Below, piece by piece: positions 47,084-55,142 of a stretch of 64,000 bases of DNA (the first letter of the stretch is position 1; every line of letters begins with the position of its first letter). Under the pieces are notes generated by a model. The model saw only the letters and a program-made list of their open reading frames with translations. It did not search any database and was not told where the DNA came from. The stretch covers positions 3,624,001 through 3,688,000 of the forward strand of contig NZ_CP156060.1 of the NCBI RefSeq assembly GCF_039778605.1. The letters are read 5' to 3'. Source of the DNA: Flavobacterium sp. WV_118_3. Its GTDB lineage: Bacteria; Bacteroidota; Bacteroidia; Flavobacteriales; Flavobacteriaceae. Made by a program: the position numbers and the translations under genes.

Positions 47084-47464
47084 ATGAATATACCATCTAA
47101 CTTAAAGTACACAAAAGATCACGAATGGGTTAGCCTTGACGGCGAGATTGCAACGATTGGAATTACTGATTTTGCACAAAAAGAATTGGGAGATATCGTT
47201 TATGTTGAAGTGGAAACATTGGATCAGACACTGGACAAAGACGAAGTTTTCGGAACCGTTGAAGCGGTAAAAACAGTATCGGATTTGTTCTTGCCTTTAA
47301 CAGGAGAGATCATTGAATTTAACGAAGATTTAGAGTCGGAACCGGAAAGTGTGAACACCGATCCTTACGGAGCGGGATGGATGATCAAAGTAAAAATCAG
47401 CAATCCGGCTGAAGTGGAAGGACTTTTGTCAAGCGACGATTATAAAGCCTTGATTGGTGCGTAA
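47084..47464 (+). CDS. gcvH: Glycine cleavage system H protein
   Basis: A 126-aa lipoyl carrier. The lipoylated lysine is K63 in [13 protein letters not shown]; also typical are [31 protein letters not shown] and [10 protein letters not shown]. It shuttles the methylamine group between the P, T and L proteins, which are not in this window. The start is the ATG at 47084 ([10 protein letters not shown]); a TTG seven codons upstream lies within the -7 element and is not used. Its last 8 nt overlap the next gene. Confidence 0.97.
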   Translation: MNIPSNLKYTKDHEWVSLDGEIATIGITDFAQKELGDIVYVEVETLDQTLDKDEVFGTVEAVKTVSDLFLPLTGEIIEFNEDLESEPESVNTDPYGAGWMIKVKISNPAEVEGLLSSDDYKALIGA

Positions 47465-47831
47465 ACTCAATCTTTTACTCGCATTAGTGTGGTCGTTAGT
47501 GATAGGTATTGCCTGTCTGATAACCATTAATACCAATGTGGGTGGGAAAATTCCTTTTAAAGATAAGTTTGTACATTTCGTTTTTTACTTCCTGTTTACA
47601 ATTTTGTGGTTTCGGACACTCGATAGTAGATTCCCGAATGAACCATTGGTAAAAAAACTACGAATCGTATTTCTTTTCGGTTTTTGCTATGGTGTTGGAA
47701 TTGAAATCTGTCAGGGACTGTTTACAGCAACAAGATCGGCAGACATTTTTGATGTACTGGCCAATACCACAGGAGGACTTATAGCAATAGCATTGCTGTA
47801 TCTAAATAGAAGTCAGAAGCTGAAAGACTAA
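47457..47831 (+). CDS. VanZ-like small membrane protein
   Basis: A protein of about 124 aa with four hydrophobic segments ([19 protein letters not shown] near the start, then [30 protein letters not shown] and [11 protein letters not shown]). The VanZ/teicoplanin-resistance-like family pattern is seen in [10 protein letters not shown] and [12 protein letters not shown] with the conserved [16 protein letters not shown]. Function in Bacteroidetes is not known. The start overlaps the end of gcvH (GTG at 47457; TTG at 47454 also possible), suggesting translational coupling. The gene lies between gcvH and deoC. Confidence 0.85.
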   Translation: MRKLNLLLALVWSLVIGIACLITINTNVGGKIPFKDKFVHFVFYFLFTILWFRTLDSRFPNEPLVKKLRIVFLFGFCYGVGIEICQGLFTATRSADIFDVLANTTGGLIAIALLYLNRSQKLKD

Positions 47832-47848
47832 ATTAATTGCAACATAGT

Positions 47849-47879
47849 AATCCCACTTTTGTGGGATTTTTTTATTTTT
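47849..47879 (+). terminator. Rho-independent terminator ending just before deoC
   Basis: AATCCCAC (47849-47856) pairs with GTGGGATT (47861-47868), loop TTTT, followed by T7 and TATTTTTA. The T tract ends about 5 nt before the deoC ATG at 47885. Confidence 0.8.
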
Positions 47880-47884
47880 ATACC

Positions 47885-48628
47885 ATGGATATTAGAAATT
47901 ATTTAGACTCGACCTATTTAAAAACCGCCGAACAGGCTGGTGTTTCAGAAACGGAAAACCGAAAAATTGTAGCCGACTATGTTGCGGAGGCGATTCGGGA
48001 AAAATTTAAACTGATTATGATTCGCCCGGATATGGTAGCCATGGCCAGAACGATGATCGCTGAAAATAATTCGGCCGTAACCATCGGAACGGTTATCGAT
48101 TTTCCAAACGGTAACGGAACACTGGAAGAGAAACTGCAAGAAGCGGAGCAGGCGATTCAGGATGGTGCGGACGATCTCGATTTTGTAGTAGATTACGAAG
48201 CGTTTAAACGTGGCGAAACCGATAAGGTTAAAAAAGATGTCCTGGAATGTACCCGTTTGGGATTGTCGCATAATAAAATTGTAAAATGGATTATCGAAAT
48301 AGCCGCTCTAAATGATCATCAAATTGTACAATTGTCTGCATTGATAAAGAATGTGGTTATTGCCAATTTTAAAGAAAATCAATACGAATCGGTTTTTGTA
48401 AAATCATCAACCGGGTTTTATAAAACCGAAGATGGGAAGCCAAATGGCGCTACCGTACCCGGAATAAAGCTAATGCTCGAAAATTCATTCCCATTACCGG
48501 TAAAAGCAGCCGGTGGTGTACGTACGCGTAATGAAGCCCTCGAAATGATTCAACTGGGCGTGAAAAGAATCGGTACGTCCTCGGCGAAAGCCATCGCTCA
48601 TGGCGAAAATTCAAATAGCGAATATTAA
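47885..48628 (+). CDS. deoC: Deoxyribose-phosphate aldolase
   Basis: A 247-aa class I aldolase that cleaves 2-deoxyribose-5-phosphate to glyceraldehyde-3-phosphate and acetaldehyde in nucleoside breakdown. The Schiff-base lysine is K173 in FVKSSTGF; other conserved parts are TVIDFPNGNG, DGADDLDFVVDYEAF, KWIIEIA and the phosphate loop AAGGVRTRNEALEM followed by KRIGTSSAKAI. The start is the ATG at 47885 (MDIRNYLDSTYLK); an earlier start would run through the terminator hairpin. The RemB-like gene begins 12 nt after the stop. Confidence 0.96.
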   Translation: MDIRNYLDSTYLKTAEQAGVSETENRKIVADYVAEAIREKFKLIMIRPDMVAMARTMIAENNSAVTIGTVIDFPNGNGTLEEKLQEAEQAIQDGADDLDFVVDYEAFKRGETDKVKKDVLECTRLGLSHNKIVKWIIEIAALNDHQIVQLSALIKNVVIANFKENQYESVFVKSSTGFYKTEDGKPNGATVPGIKLMLENSFPLPVKAAGGVRTRNEALEMIQLGVKRIGTSSAKAIAHGENSNSEY

Positions 48629-48640
48629 ACCCTGTAGTAC

Positions 48641-50740
48641 ATGAGGCATTTATGGTGCGTAGCATTGTTGTTCCTTGGAATAACAAATTCTTTCTCTCAA
48701 ACAGAAAGCGAGCAGTTTCCGGTTTTTAAGGACTGTAGAAATAATCCCCCAAAAGATCAGGAATCCTGCTTTAATGCTAAAGTTCAGGATTTTTTCTATT
48801 CGCATTTTAAGGTGCCGCAGCAAGTAACGGATGCGAATTATAAAGGGACCGTTATCGCCTTGTTTGAAGTCGATTCGACCGGGACTTTTAAACCCTTGTA
48901 TATCGATGCGGCCTACCCGGAACTGAAAGAGGAAACCAAAAGGGTTTTTGAGCAGTTCGAAAAGGTAGAGCCGGCAAAATTTGCAGGCCGGGCAACCTAT
49001 GCTAAATATACGGTGCGTATTGCTATTCCGTTGGAAAAACCGGTAACGGATGAAACAACAGCTGTAGCGACTACTTCCGGAAAAACCAATCCGAAAGTGC
49101 AACGGGAACTGGATGAGTTTGATAAAATCGTTAGCAAGCCCTTCCGGAATCCGCAGTTTAAAAGCCATTTGAATATTCCTTTCTCACATCAGAATTATGC
49201 CGTTTTCGATGCGGCCGTAAATCAGGTGGGTAGTAATAATCATTCGGCTTCCAAACCGTATTCCTATGCAGAAGTATCCAAATATTACGATTTCGATAAA
49301 GAACAGCAAAAACTGCTTAAAAATAAAACCTCCTGGTGGGGACGAAAACTCTGGAACGAAAACCTGGTTGCCATTCAGGGTGACGGCTATTGGTTTACGA
49401 TCAATCCGATCTTCGACCTGCGCGTTGGAAAAGATATGGATAGCGAACTCAAATATACCTATGTAAACACTCGTGGGATTCATGTTCAGGGAGCGTTGGG
49501 TGAGCAGCTCACGTTCTCGAGTTCGGTTTATGAAAGTCAGGGGCGTTTTGCGGATTATTACAACCGCTATGCCGAGTCGATTAAACCATCGGGTGGAAAT
49601 CCGGCGATTATTCCGGGTATCGGTATTGCGAAAGAATTTAATGGCGATGGTTATGATTTTCCATTGGCTGAAGCTAATATATCCTATACACCCAATAAAT
49701 TTATCAACCTGCAATTGGGATACGGTCGGAATTTTATCGGGGATGGCTATCGTTCGCTGATTTTTAGTGATGTAGCGAGTCCTTACCCGTATTTTAAAAT
49801 CAATACGACGTTTTGGAAAATCAAATATACCAATACGTATATGTGGCTAAAAGATGTCCGCAATGACGTAACGGCCGAAAAAACCTATGCGACCAAATAT
49901 ATGGCGAATCATTACCTAAGCTGGAATGTGTCGAAGCGTTGGAATATGGGATTCTTTGAATCGGTGGTTTGGAGTAATACGAACGACCGTGGTTTTGATT
50001 TTAGTTTTGTGAATCCGATCATTTTTTACCGTGCGGTGGAGTTTACTTCGTCTTCCAAAAGTGGAAATGCCGTTTTGGGACTTACCTCGAAGTATAAGCT
50101 GAGCAACCAAATGAATATCTACGGACAATTCCTGTTGGATGAGTTTTCATTAAGCGATATTAAAGCCGGAAACGGAAGCTGGAAAAATAAATATGGCTTC
50201 CAGATCGGAGGAAAATATTACGATGCGTTTAAAATTAAAAACCTGATGTTGCAGGCCGAATACAATTATGTGCGTCCGTATGTGTATTCGCATAGTAATG
50301 TGTTAACGAACTACGGACATAACAACCAAAGTATGGGACACCTTTGGGGTGCCAATCTGAAAGAAGTGATGGGAATTGCCCGTTACTACTACGGCCGTTG
50401 GTTTGTCGATGCAAAGTTGATTTACGGACAAAGAGGTCTTGATTTTAATACGGCTGATAATACCTATAATTACGGTGGTGATATCTATCGGAATTATGAC
50501 GAAGACCGGCCATATGACACCGGAGTCGTTACCGGACAAGGGAATAAGACCAATGTTTTAATGGCAGATCTTCAGGCGGGTTATCTGGTCAATCCGGCGA
50601 TGAACCTGAAAATATTCGGGAATGTAATCTATAGAAACTTCGATCCGACTACCGAAACACCAACGGTAGTAAAAAGTTCGACAACCTGGTTTTCAGTCGG
50701 TTTGCGGGTGGATTTGTTTAATTGGTATTATGATTTTTAA
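48641..50740 (+). CDS. remB: RemB-like gliding motility protein with N-terminal TonB-like domain
   Basis: A 699-aa outer-envelope protein. The signal peptide (MRHLWCVALLFLGITNSFSQ) is followed by a domain of about 110 residues like energy-transducer/TonB C-terminal modules (FPVFKDCRNNPPKDQESCFNAKVQDF, YKGTVIALFEVDSTGTF, KVEPAKFAGRATYAKYTVRIAIP). The rest, about 165-699, is rich in aromatic beta strands (YWFTINPIFDLRVGKDMDSE, FINLQLGYGRNFIGDGYRSL, final strand WFSVGLRVDLFNWYYDF) and looks like a barrel of the capsule-assembly/RemB type. The symbol rests on this plan and on position: remB lies a few genes after sprA in F. johnsoniae. RemB mutants there have mild gliding defects. Confidence 0.7.
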   Translation: MRHLWCVALLFLGITNSFSQTESEQFPVFKDCRNNPPKDQESCFNAKVQDFFYSHFKVPQQVTDANYKGTVIALFEVDSTGTFKPLYIDAAYPELKEETKRVFEQFEKVEPAKFAGRATYAKYTVRIAIPLEKPVTDETTAVATTSGKTNPKVQRELDEFDKIVSKPFRNPQFKSHLNIPFSHQNYAVFDAAVNQVGSNNHSASKPYSYAEVSKYYDFDKEQQKLLKNKTSWWGRKLWNENLVAIQGDGYWFTINPIFDLRVGKDMDSELKYTYVNTRGIHVQGALGEQLTFSSSVYESQGRFADYYNRYAESIKPSGGNPAIIPGIGIAKEFNGDGYDFPLAEANISYTPNKFINLQLGYGRNFIGDGYRSLIFSDVASPYPYFKINTTFWKIKYTNTYMWLKDVRNDVTAEKTYATKYMANHYLSWNVSKRWNMGFFESVVWSNTNDRGFDFSFVNPIIFYRAVEFTSSSKSGNAVLGLTSKYKLSNQMNIYGQFLLDEFSLSDIKAGNGSWKNKYGFQIGGKYYDAFKIKNLMLQAEYNYVRPYVYSHSNVLTNYGHNNQSMGHLWGANLKEVMGIARYYYGRWFVDAKLIYGQRGLDFNTADNTYNYGGDIYRNYDEDRPYDTGVVTGQGNKTNVLMADLQAGYLVNPAMNLKIFGNVIYRNFDPTTETPTVVKSSTTWFSVGLRVDLFNWYYDF

Positions 50741-50787
50741 TTATTTTTTGTAACTTTAGTATTATAACTACTAAAAAACATCATTTT

Positions 50788-51330
50788 ATGAGAATAATAA
50801 AAAATATTATACTGTTCTTTCTGGCGATTATTGTCTTGCTACTCGTGGCAGGTTTGTTTGTGAAAAAAGATTATGCTATTGAAAGAGAAATAGTGATCAA
50901 CAAACCTAAAGCGGAAGTGTTCGATTATATACGGCATATTAAAAACCAGGATAATTTTAGTGTCTGGAATCAGAAAGATCCGGCAATGAAAAAAGATTAT
51001 AAAGGAAACGATGGAGAAGTTGGTTTTGTTTATGCCTGGGAAAGTACCAATAAGGAAGTTGGAAAAGGTGAGCAGGAAATTGTTCGTATTGTCGATGGCG
51101 ATCGGGTAGACATGAAGTTGCGTTTTAAAGAACCAATGGAAGCCGATGATGATGCGTATATGATAACCGAAGCGGTATCGGAAAACCAAACCAAAGTAAA
51201 ATGGGGTTTTAAAGGTTCGATCAATTATCCGATGAATCTGCTGTTGCTGTTTATGGATATGGAAAAAGAACTGGGTGGTGCTTTGGAAACCGGCTTGAAG
51301 GATATGAAAGCCATATTGGAAAAACAATAA
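50788..51330 (+). CDS. Membrane-anchored SRPBCC (START-like) protein
   Basis: A 180-aa protein with one N-terminal helix (IILFFLAIIVLLLVAGLFV) and then a SRPBCC helix-grip fold: VINKPKAEVFDYIRHIKNQDNFSVW, GFVYAWESTNKEVGKGEQEI, KWGFKGSINYPMNLLLLF and a C-terminal helix LGGALETGLKDMKAIL. The fold binds lipid or hydrophobic ligands; the ligand here is unknown. It stands alone, with a terminator right after it. Confidence 0.88.
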   Translation: MRIIKNIILFFLAIIVLLLVAGLFVKKDYAIEREIVINKPKAEVFDYIRHIKNQDNFSVWNQKDPAMKKDYKGNDGEVGFVYAWESTNKEVGKGEQEIVRIVDGDRVDMKLRFKEPMEADDDAYMITEAVSENQTKVKWGFKGSINYPMNLLLLFMDMEKELGGALETGLKDMKAILEKQ

Positions 51331-51340
51331 AAATTTACGA

Positions 51341-51367
51341 AGAGAGGTTGAAGGACCTCTCTTTTTT
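51341..51367 (+). terminator. Rho-independent terminator after the SRPBCC gene
   Basis: AGAGAGGT (51341-51348) pairs with ACCTCTCT (51355-51362), loop TGAAGG, followed by T5. It shields the ctaB promoter. Confidence 0.82.
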
Positions 51368-51406
51368 GTTAAAACTGCTGTTTGCGGTTGATTTTAAGGC
51401 TTTACT

Positions 51407-51438
51407 TTTGATGAAAACTAATTTTTGAAGTATATTTG
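51407..51438 (+). promoter_or_regulatory. Promoter of the ctaB-cox operon
   Basis: TTTG at 51407-51410, a 20-nt spacer and TATATTTG at 51431-51438; the ATG follows at 51461. Confidence 0.7.
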
Positions 51439-51460
51439 CGCACCGTTTTTATAAATAATA

Positions 51461-52375
51461 ATGAAAACTGCCTTGAACGCTTCAGAAAAAACAATTTCAC
51501 TTACCTCTTTATTTGCGGATTTTAAAGGAATCACCAAAGCAGGACTGGCTATTAGTGTTGTCTTTTCGTCTATAGTAGGCTATTTATTAGGGGTTTCTGA
51601 TGAAACGCCTTTTAGTTGGGTTACTTTTATACTGCTTGGAATTGGTGGCTATTGTATGGTGGGCGCTTCCAATGTGTTTAATCAGATTATCGAAAAAGAT
51701 CTGGATGCGTTGATGGATCGTACCAAGAACAGACCGCTTCCTTCCGGGAGAATTTCCAAACAAACAGCCTTTGTTTTAGGAGGGATACTAACCGTTGTCG
51801 GGATTGCAATTCTGTATTCGATCAATCCGAAAACCGCTATGTTTGGTGCGATATCCATTTTTTTATATACCAGTGTATATACGCCCTTGAAAACCATGAC
51901 GCCACTTTCGGTGTTTGTGGGCGCTTTTCCGGGGGCAATTCCGTTTATGTTGGGATGGGTGGCCGCGACCAACGAGTTTGGCATCGAAGCCGGAACACTT
52001 TTTCTGATCCAGTTTTTCTGGCAGTTCCCGCATTTCTGGGCTATCGGATGGTTTTTGTATAAAGACTACGAAAAAGCCGGGTTCTTTATGTTGCCAACAG
52101 GAAAACAAGATAAGAAAACAGCTTTGCAAACGATATTGTATACGGTTTGGTTGATTATTGCTTCTTTGATTCCGGTTGTCGGTTTTACAGGCGATTTAAA
52201 GCTGAGTTATGTGGCTGCCGGTTTTGTATTGCTTTTGGGACTTTGGATGTTGTACTTTGCAGTGAAATTATACCGGGAAATGGACGAAAAAGCAGCGCGC
52301 AAGTTAATGCTGGTGAGTGTTTCGTATATTTCGTTGCTGCAATTGGTGTATGTTATAGATAAATTTTTACGATAG
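51461..52375 (+). CDS. ctaB: Heme O synthase (protoheme IX farnesyltransferase)
   Basis: A 304-aa UbiA-family membrane prenyltransferase (also called cyoE). The allylic diphosphate motif is NVFNQIIEKDLDALMDRTKNRPLPSG and the second conserved loop is DYEKAGFFMLP; WQFPHFWAIGW and helices throughout fit the family. It farnesylates heme B to heme O, the precursor of heme A for the aa3 oxidase. It is the first gene of an operon with the oxidase subunit III and IV genes (6 nt to the next start). The subunit I and II genes are at 28-31 kb, so heme and subunit supply come from two operons. Confidence 0.96.
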   Translation: MKTALNASEKTISLTSLFADFKGITKAGLAISVVFSSIVGYLLGVSDETPFSWVTFILLGIGGYCMVGASNVFNQIIEKDLDALMDRTKNRPLPSGRISKQTAFVLGGILTVVGIAILYSINPKTAMFGAISIFLYTSVYTPLKTMTPLSVFVGAFPGAIPFMLGWVAATNEFGIEAGTLFLIQFFWQFPHFWAIGWFLYKDYEKAGFFMLPTGKQDKKTALQTILYTVWLIIASLIPVVGFTGDLKLSYVAAGFVLLLGLWMLYFAVKLYREMDEKAARKLMLVSVSYISLLQLVYVIDKFLR

Positions 52376-52381
52376 TAGAGT

Positions 52382-52981
52382 ATGAGTACGACAGATAGTA
52401 TAAAAATGTCAGTTGAAGAACATAACGAAAGAAAAGCAAAATCATATAAAATGATGCTTTGGTTCGCGATGATCAGCATTGTGATGGTGTTTGCAGGGTT
52501 AACAAGTGCCTATGTGGTGAGTAAGTCCAGACCAGATTGGTTAAAGGATTTTACCTTGCCAAGTGCTTTTATCGCCAGTACGGTAGTGATGTTGCTGAGT
52601 AGTGTGACGTTTCATCTGGCTAAAAAAGCCATTCAAAAAGATAATAGAAAAGCAACGACCAATTTGTTATGGCTAACATTGGCTTTGGGGATTACTTTTG
52701 TGGTCCTACAATTTGAAGGTTTTGCACAGGTTATCGAAAGCGGCTATTTTTTTACCGGAAGTGAGAGTACGATCACAACTTCGTTTTTATACGTGGTGGT
52801 GATTGTCCATCTGGCCCACTTATTCGGGGGTTTAGTAGCACTTTTGATCATAATTTATAATCATTTTAAACAAAAATACAATTCAGGTCAAACCCTTGGT
52901 ATAGAGCTTGGTGCGATGTTTTGGCACTTTCTTGATTTTCTTTGGGTGTATTTGTTTTTATTTTTCTATTTCTACAAATAG
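52382..52981 (+). CDS. Cytochrome c oxidase subunit III-like protein (short, five-helix)
   Basis: A 199-aa membrane protein with about five helices (MMLWFAMISIVMVFAGLTSAYVV, AFIASTVVMLLSSVTFHLA, LWLTLALGITFVVLQF and others) ending in LGAMFWHFLDFLWVYLFLFFYFY. The late W-H-F-x-D-x-x-W pattern and VIVHLAHLFGGLVAL are standard for subunit III. It is followed by a second, longer subunit III gene 44 nt downstream; such tandem pairs are common in Bacteroidetes. Confidence 0.92.
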   Translation: MSTTDSIKMSVEEHNERKAKSYKMMLWFAMISIVMVFAGLTSAYVVSKSRPDWLKDFTLPSAFIASTVVMLLSSVTFHLAKKAIQKDNRKATTNLLWLTLALGITFVVLQFEGFAQVIESGYFFTGSESTITTSFLYVVVIVHLAHLFGGLVALLIIIYNHFKQKYNSGQTLGIELGAMFWHFLDFLWVYLFLFFYFYK

Positions 52982-53025
52982 AAAAAAAATGTAAATTTGG
53001 GAACTTTTTAACTAATTACTTTATA

Positions 53026-54006
53026 ATGGGAGCGACAGTTACTACAACAGCTACTAATGGAAAAACTTGGGACGGCGGTAATGAGCCGATGGGAGCAAGT
53101 TATGGTAAGATGATGATGTGGTTTTTCATCGTATCGGATGCCTTGACTTTTTCTGGATTTCTAGCAGCCTACGGTTTTTCAAGATTTAAATTTATAGAAT
53201 CCTGGCCTATTGCAGACGAGGTTTTTAATCACTTCCCGTTCATGCATGGCGTTGATGCACCGATGTATTATGTGGCATTGATGACATTTATTTTGATTTT
53301 CTCATCTGTAACCATGGTATTGGCGGTTGATGCAGGACATCATATGAAAAAAACAAAAGTAGCCGTTTACATGCTTTTAACCATCATTGGTGGTTTTATC
53401 TTCCTGGGATCTCAGGCATGGGAATGGAAAAACTTTATCCAGGGTACTTACGGGGCTGTGGAAACTAAAGGAGGTTTAATCCTTCAGTTCGTCGATAAAG
53501 ACGGAAAAAGAGTAGCGTTGGGTGATTTTGCTGCGCACCTTCCTAAAGAAAGAGAACAATTAACCCGAAATAAAGGGGTTTGGTATATGAGTGATTCACA
53601 TGCTACTCCTAACTATTCTGTAGAACAGGTTGTAGAAGGATTCAAAGCCAATCCGGATCTATTGATTCGTTCGGAATTCAATACTAAAGACAAAACGAAA
53701 ACGGTATTGTCGAGAGAAGAATCATTGAAAAAATTAAATGACGTGAAATATGTTGTGGAAGGGGCTAACCTGATCCGTAACGAGTATGGTCATAAATTAT
53801 TTGCTAACTTCTTCTTCTTTATTACAGGTTTCCACGGATTCCACGTATTTACCGGAGTATTGATCAACATCTTGATTTTCTTTAATGTGATCTTAGGTAC
53901 CTACGAGAAAAGAAGAAGTTATGAAATGGTTGAAAAAGTTGGATTGTACTGGCACTTTGTAGATTTAGTTTGGGTGTTCGTATTTACATTCTTCTATTTA
54001 GTTTAA
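53026..54006 (+). CDS. Cytochrome c oxidase subunit III-like protein (long, with soluble insert)
   Basis: A 326-aa membrane protein. It starts at the ATG at 53026 (MGATVTTTATNG), after the stop of the short subunit III. Helices: about 28-50, 83-105 and 112-134; then a soluble stretch of about 120 residues (135-258, with EWKNFIQGTYGAVETKGG, AHLPKEREQLTRNKGVW, YVVEGANLIRNEYGHK); then helices about 260-295 (FFFITGFHGFHVFTG) and 303-326 with the terminal YWHFVDLVWVFVFTFFYLV. The helices and W-H-F-x-D pattern mark subunit III. The insert is typical of the Bacteroidetes form but has no known job. Confidence 0.92.
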   Translation: MGATVTTTATNGKTWDGGNEPMGASYGKMMMWFFIVSDALTFSGFLAAYGFSRFKFIESWPIADEVFNHFPFMHGVDAPMYYVALMTFILIFSSVTMVLAVDAGHHMKKTKVAVYMLLTIIGGFIFLGSQAWEWKNFIQGTYGAVETKGGLILQFVDKDGKRVALGDFAAHLPKEREQLTRNKGVWYMSDSHATPNYSVEQVVEGFKANPDLLIRSEFNTKDKTKTVLSREESLKKLNDVKYVVEGANLIRNEYGHKLFANFFFFITGFHGFHVFTGVLINILIFFNVILGTYEKRRSYEMVEKVGLYWHFVDLVWVFVFTFFYLV

Positions 54007-54030
54007 TTGATTTAAAAGAATAAGTATATC

Positions 54031-54384
54031 ATGGCACATACCGCGCACGAATCAAATACAAAAAGAATATGGGTTGTTTTCGGAATCCTGTCCGTAATTA
54101 CAATCATCGAAGTTATTTTAGGTATCGATAAACCAAAAGCATTATACATGACAAACCTATTGTCTATGAATTTGCTTAACTGGATTTTCATTATCTTAAC
54201 CGTTGTGAAAGCTTACTATATCATGTGGGCCTTCATGCACCTTGAAGGAGAAAAAGGAAGTTTCAGATGGTCGATTGTTGGACCACTGGTTTTTTTAATT
54301 ATCTATTTAGTGTTCATCTTACTGGTAGAAGGTAATTATATCTTTGATGTGTTTAAAAATTCCGATTACAGATGGATTTTTTAA
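54031..54384 (+). CDS. Cytochrome c oxidase subunit IV-like protein
   Basis: A 117-aa protein with three helices (RIWVVFGILSVITIIEVILG, LNWIFIILTVVKAYYIMWAFMHL and WSIVGPLVFLIIYLVFILLVEG), the pattern of the bacterial caa3/aa3 subunit IV family (coxD/CtaF). The MWAFMHLEGE block is typical. It closes the ctaB operon; a terminator follows 17 nt later. Confidence 0.92.
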   Translation: MAHTAHESNTKRIWVVFGILSVITIIEVILGIDKPKALYMTNLLSMNLLNWIFIILTVVKAYYIMWAFMHLEGEKGSFRWSIVGPLVFLIIYLVFILLVEGNYIFDVFKNSDYRWIF

Positions 54385-54401
54385 TAGCATATTAAATTAT
54401 A

Positions 54402-54430
54402 AAAAAGGCGGTTATTCAACCGCCTTTTTT
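54402..54430 (+). terminator. Rho-independent terminator of the ctaB-cox operon
   Basis: AAAAAGGCGGTT (about 54402-54413) pairs with AACCGCCTTTTT around loop ATTC, followed by more T. Confidence 0.88.
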
Positions 54431-54438
54431 TAATTTTG
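54431..54438 (+). promoter_or_regulatory. Probable -7 element of the SCO assembly operon
   Basis: TAATTTTG fits TAnnTTTG and starts directly after the terminator T run; the ATG of the next gene is at 54465. A -33 TTTG would have to lie in the terminator stem and is not there. Confidence 0.4.
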
Positions 54439-54464
54439 TGAAGACTAAAATTCAGGTGTATCCC

Positions 54465-55115
54465 ATGAAAAAATATATTGTTCTCACCGTTCTTTTTGCA
54501 TTGCCTATCTGTGCGTATCTGTTCTTCGCATCCGGCGTAAACAGTTTTGCAAAATTGCCTACCGTAACACCCAATATCAAGGAGCTTTCCAACTGGAAAT
54601 CGCTTGATGGCGATACTGTTCGTCTAAAAGATAAAATCACGATTCTGGGATTCCCCGGATCCGAAATCCTGTTCAATAAAGGGGATGCCTTTAATCTCGA
54701 TCAGAAAATCTATAATAAAAACAGAGAGTTTGCCGATTTTCAGGTGGTGATGATTGCGCCCGAAGGAACCGAAGAGCAGGCGCGTCAGTTAAAAACGGAA
54801 TTAAGCGGAATTTCCGATCTAAAAGTGTGGCATTATGTATTTGCTAAACCGGAAGAGATTCAAGCTTATTACGACGCGCTGAAACTGGTTGGAAAGCTGG
54901 ATAAAAACCTACGTACGCCAAATGTTTTTATTATCGATAAAGACCTCAACCTAAGAGGGCGTAAAGGCAAGAATAAAAAAGGAGAAGAAGAATACAAAGA
55001 AGGGTATAATACCATTTCGGCTGCCGATTTGCACAATGAAATGAGTGACGATGTGAAAATCATCCTGGCCGAATACCGACTGGCGCTGAAAAAGAATAAC
55101 AAACGCAAAATATAA
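54465..55115 (+). CDS. Membrane-anchored SCO/thioredoxin-like protein without the copper-binding cysteines
   Basis: A 216-aa protein, start at the ATG at 54465 (MKKYIVLTVLFALPICAYLFF, an N-terminal anchor). The rest has the thioredoxin-fold layout of SCO proteins (TPNIKELSNWKSLDGDTVRLKDKITILGF, a 90-residue alpha/beta part, then RTPNVFIIDKDLNLRGR, close to FALIDKEGNIRCR of the SCO protein encoded next). The CxxxC copper site is absent; the only cysteine is in the membrane helix. It is thus probably a structural or chaperone-like paralogue rather than a copper or redox protein. It opens the operon of SCO, DUF420 and small CxxC genes. Confidence 0.75.
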   Translation: MKKYIVLTVLFALPICAYLFFASGVNSFAKLPTVTPNIKELSNWKSLDGDTVRLKDKITILGFPGSEILFNKGDAFNLDQKIYNKNREFADFQVVMIAPEGTEEQARQLKTELSGISDLKVWHYVFAKPEEIQAYYDALKLVGKLDKNLRTPNVFIIDKDLNLRGRKGKNKKGEEEYKEGYNTISAADLHNEMSDDVKIILAEYRLALKKNNKRKI

Positions 55116-55142
55116 TCCGCATTACTCTAAATAGTTTACCTC

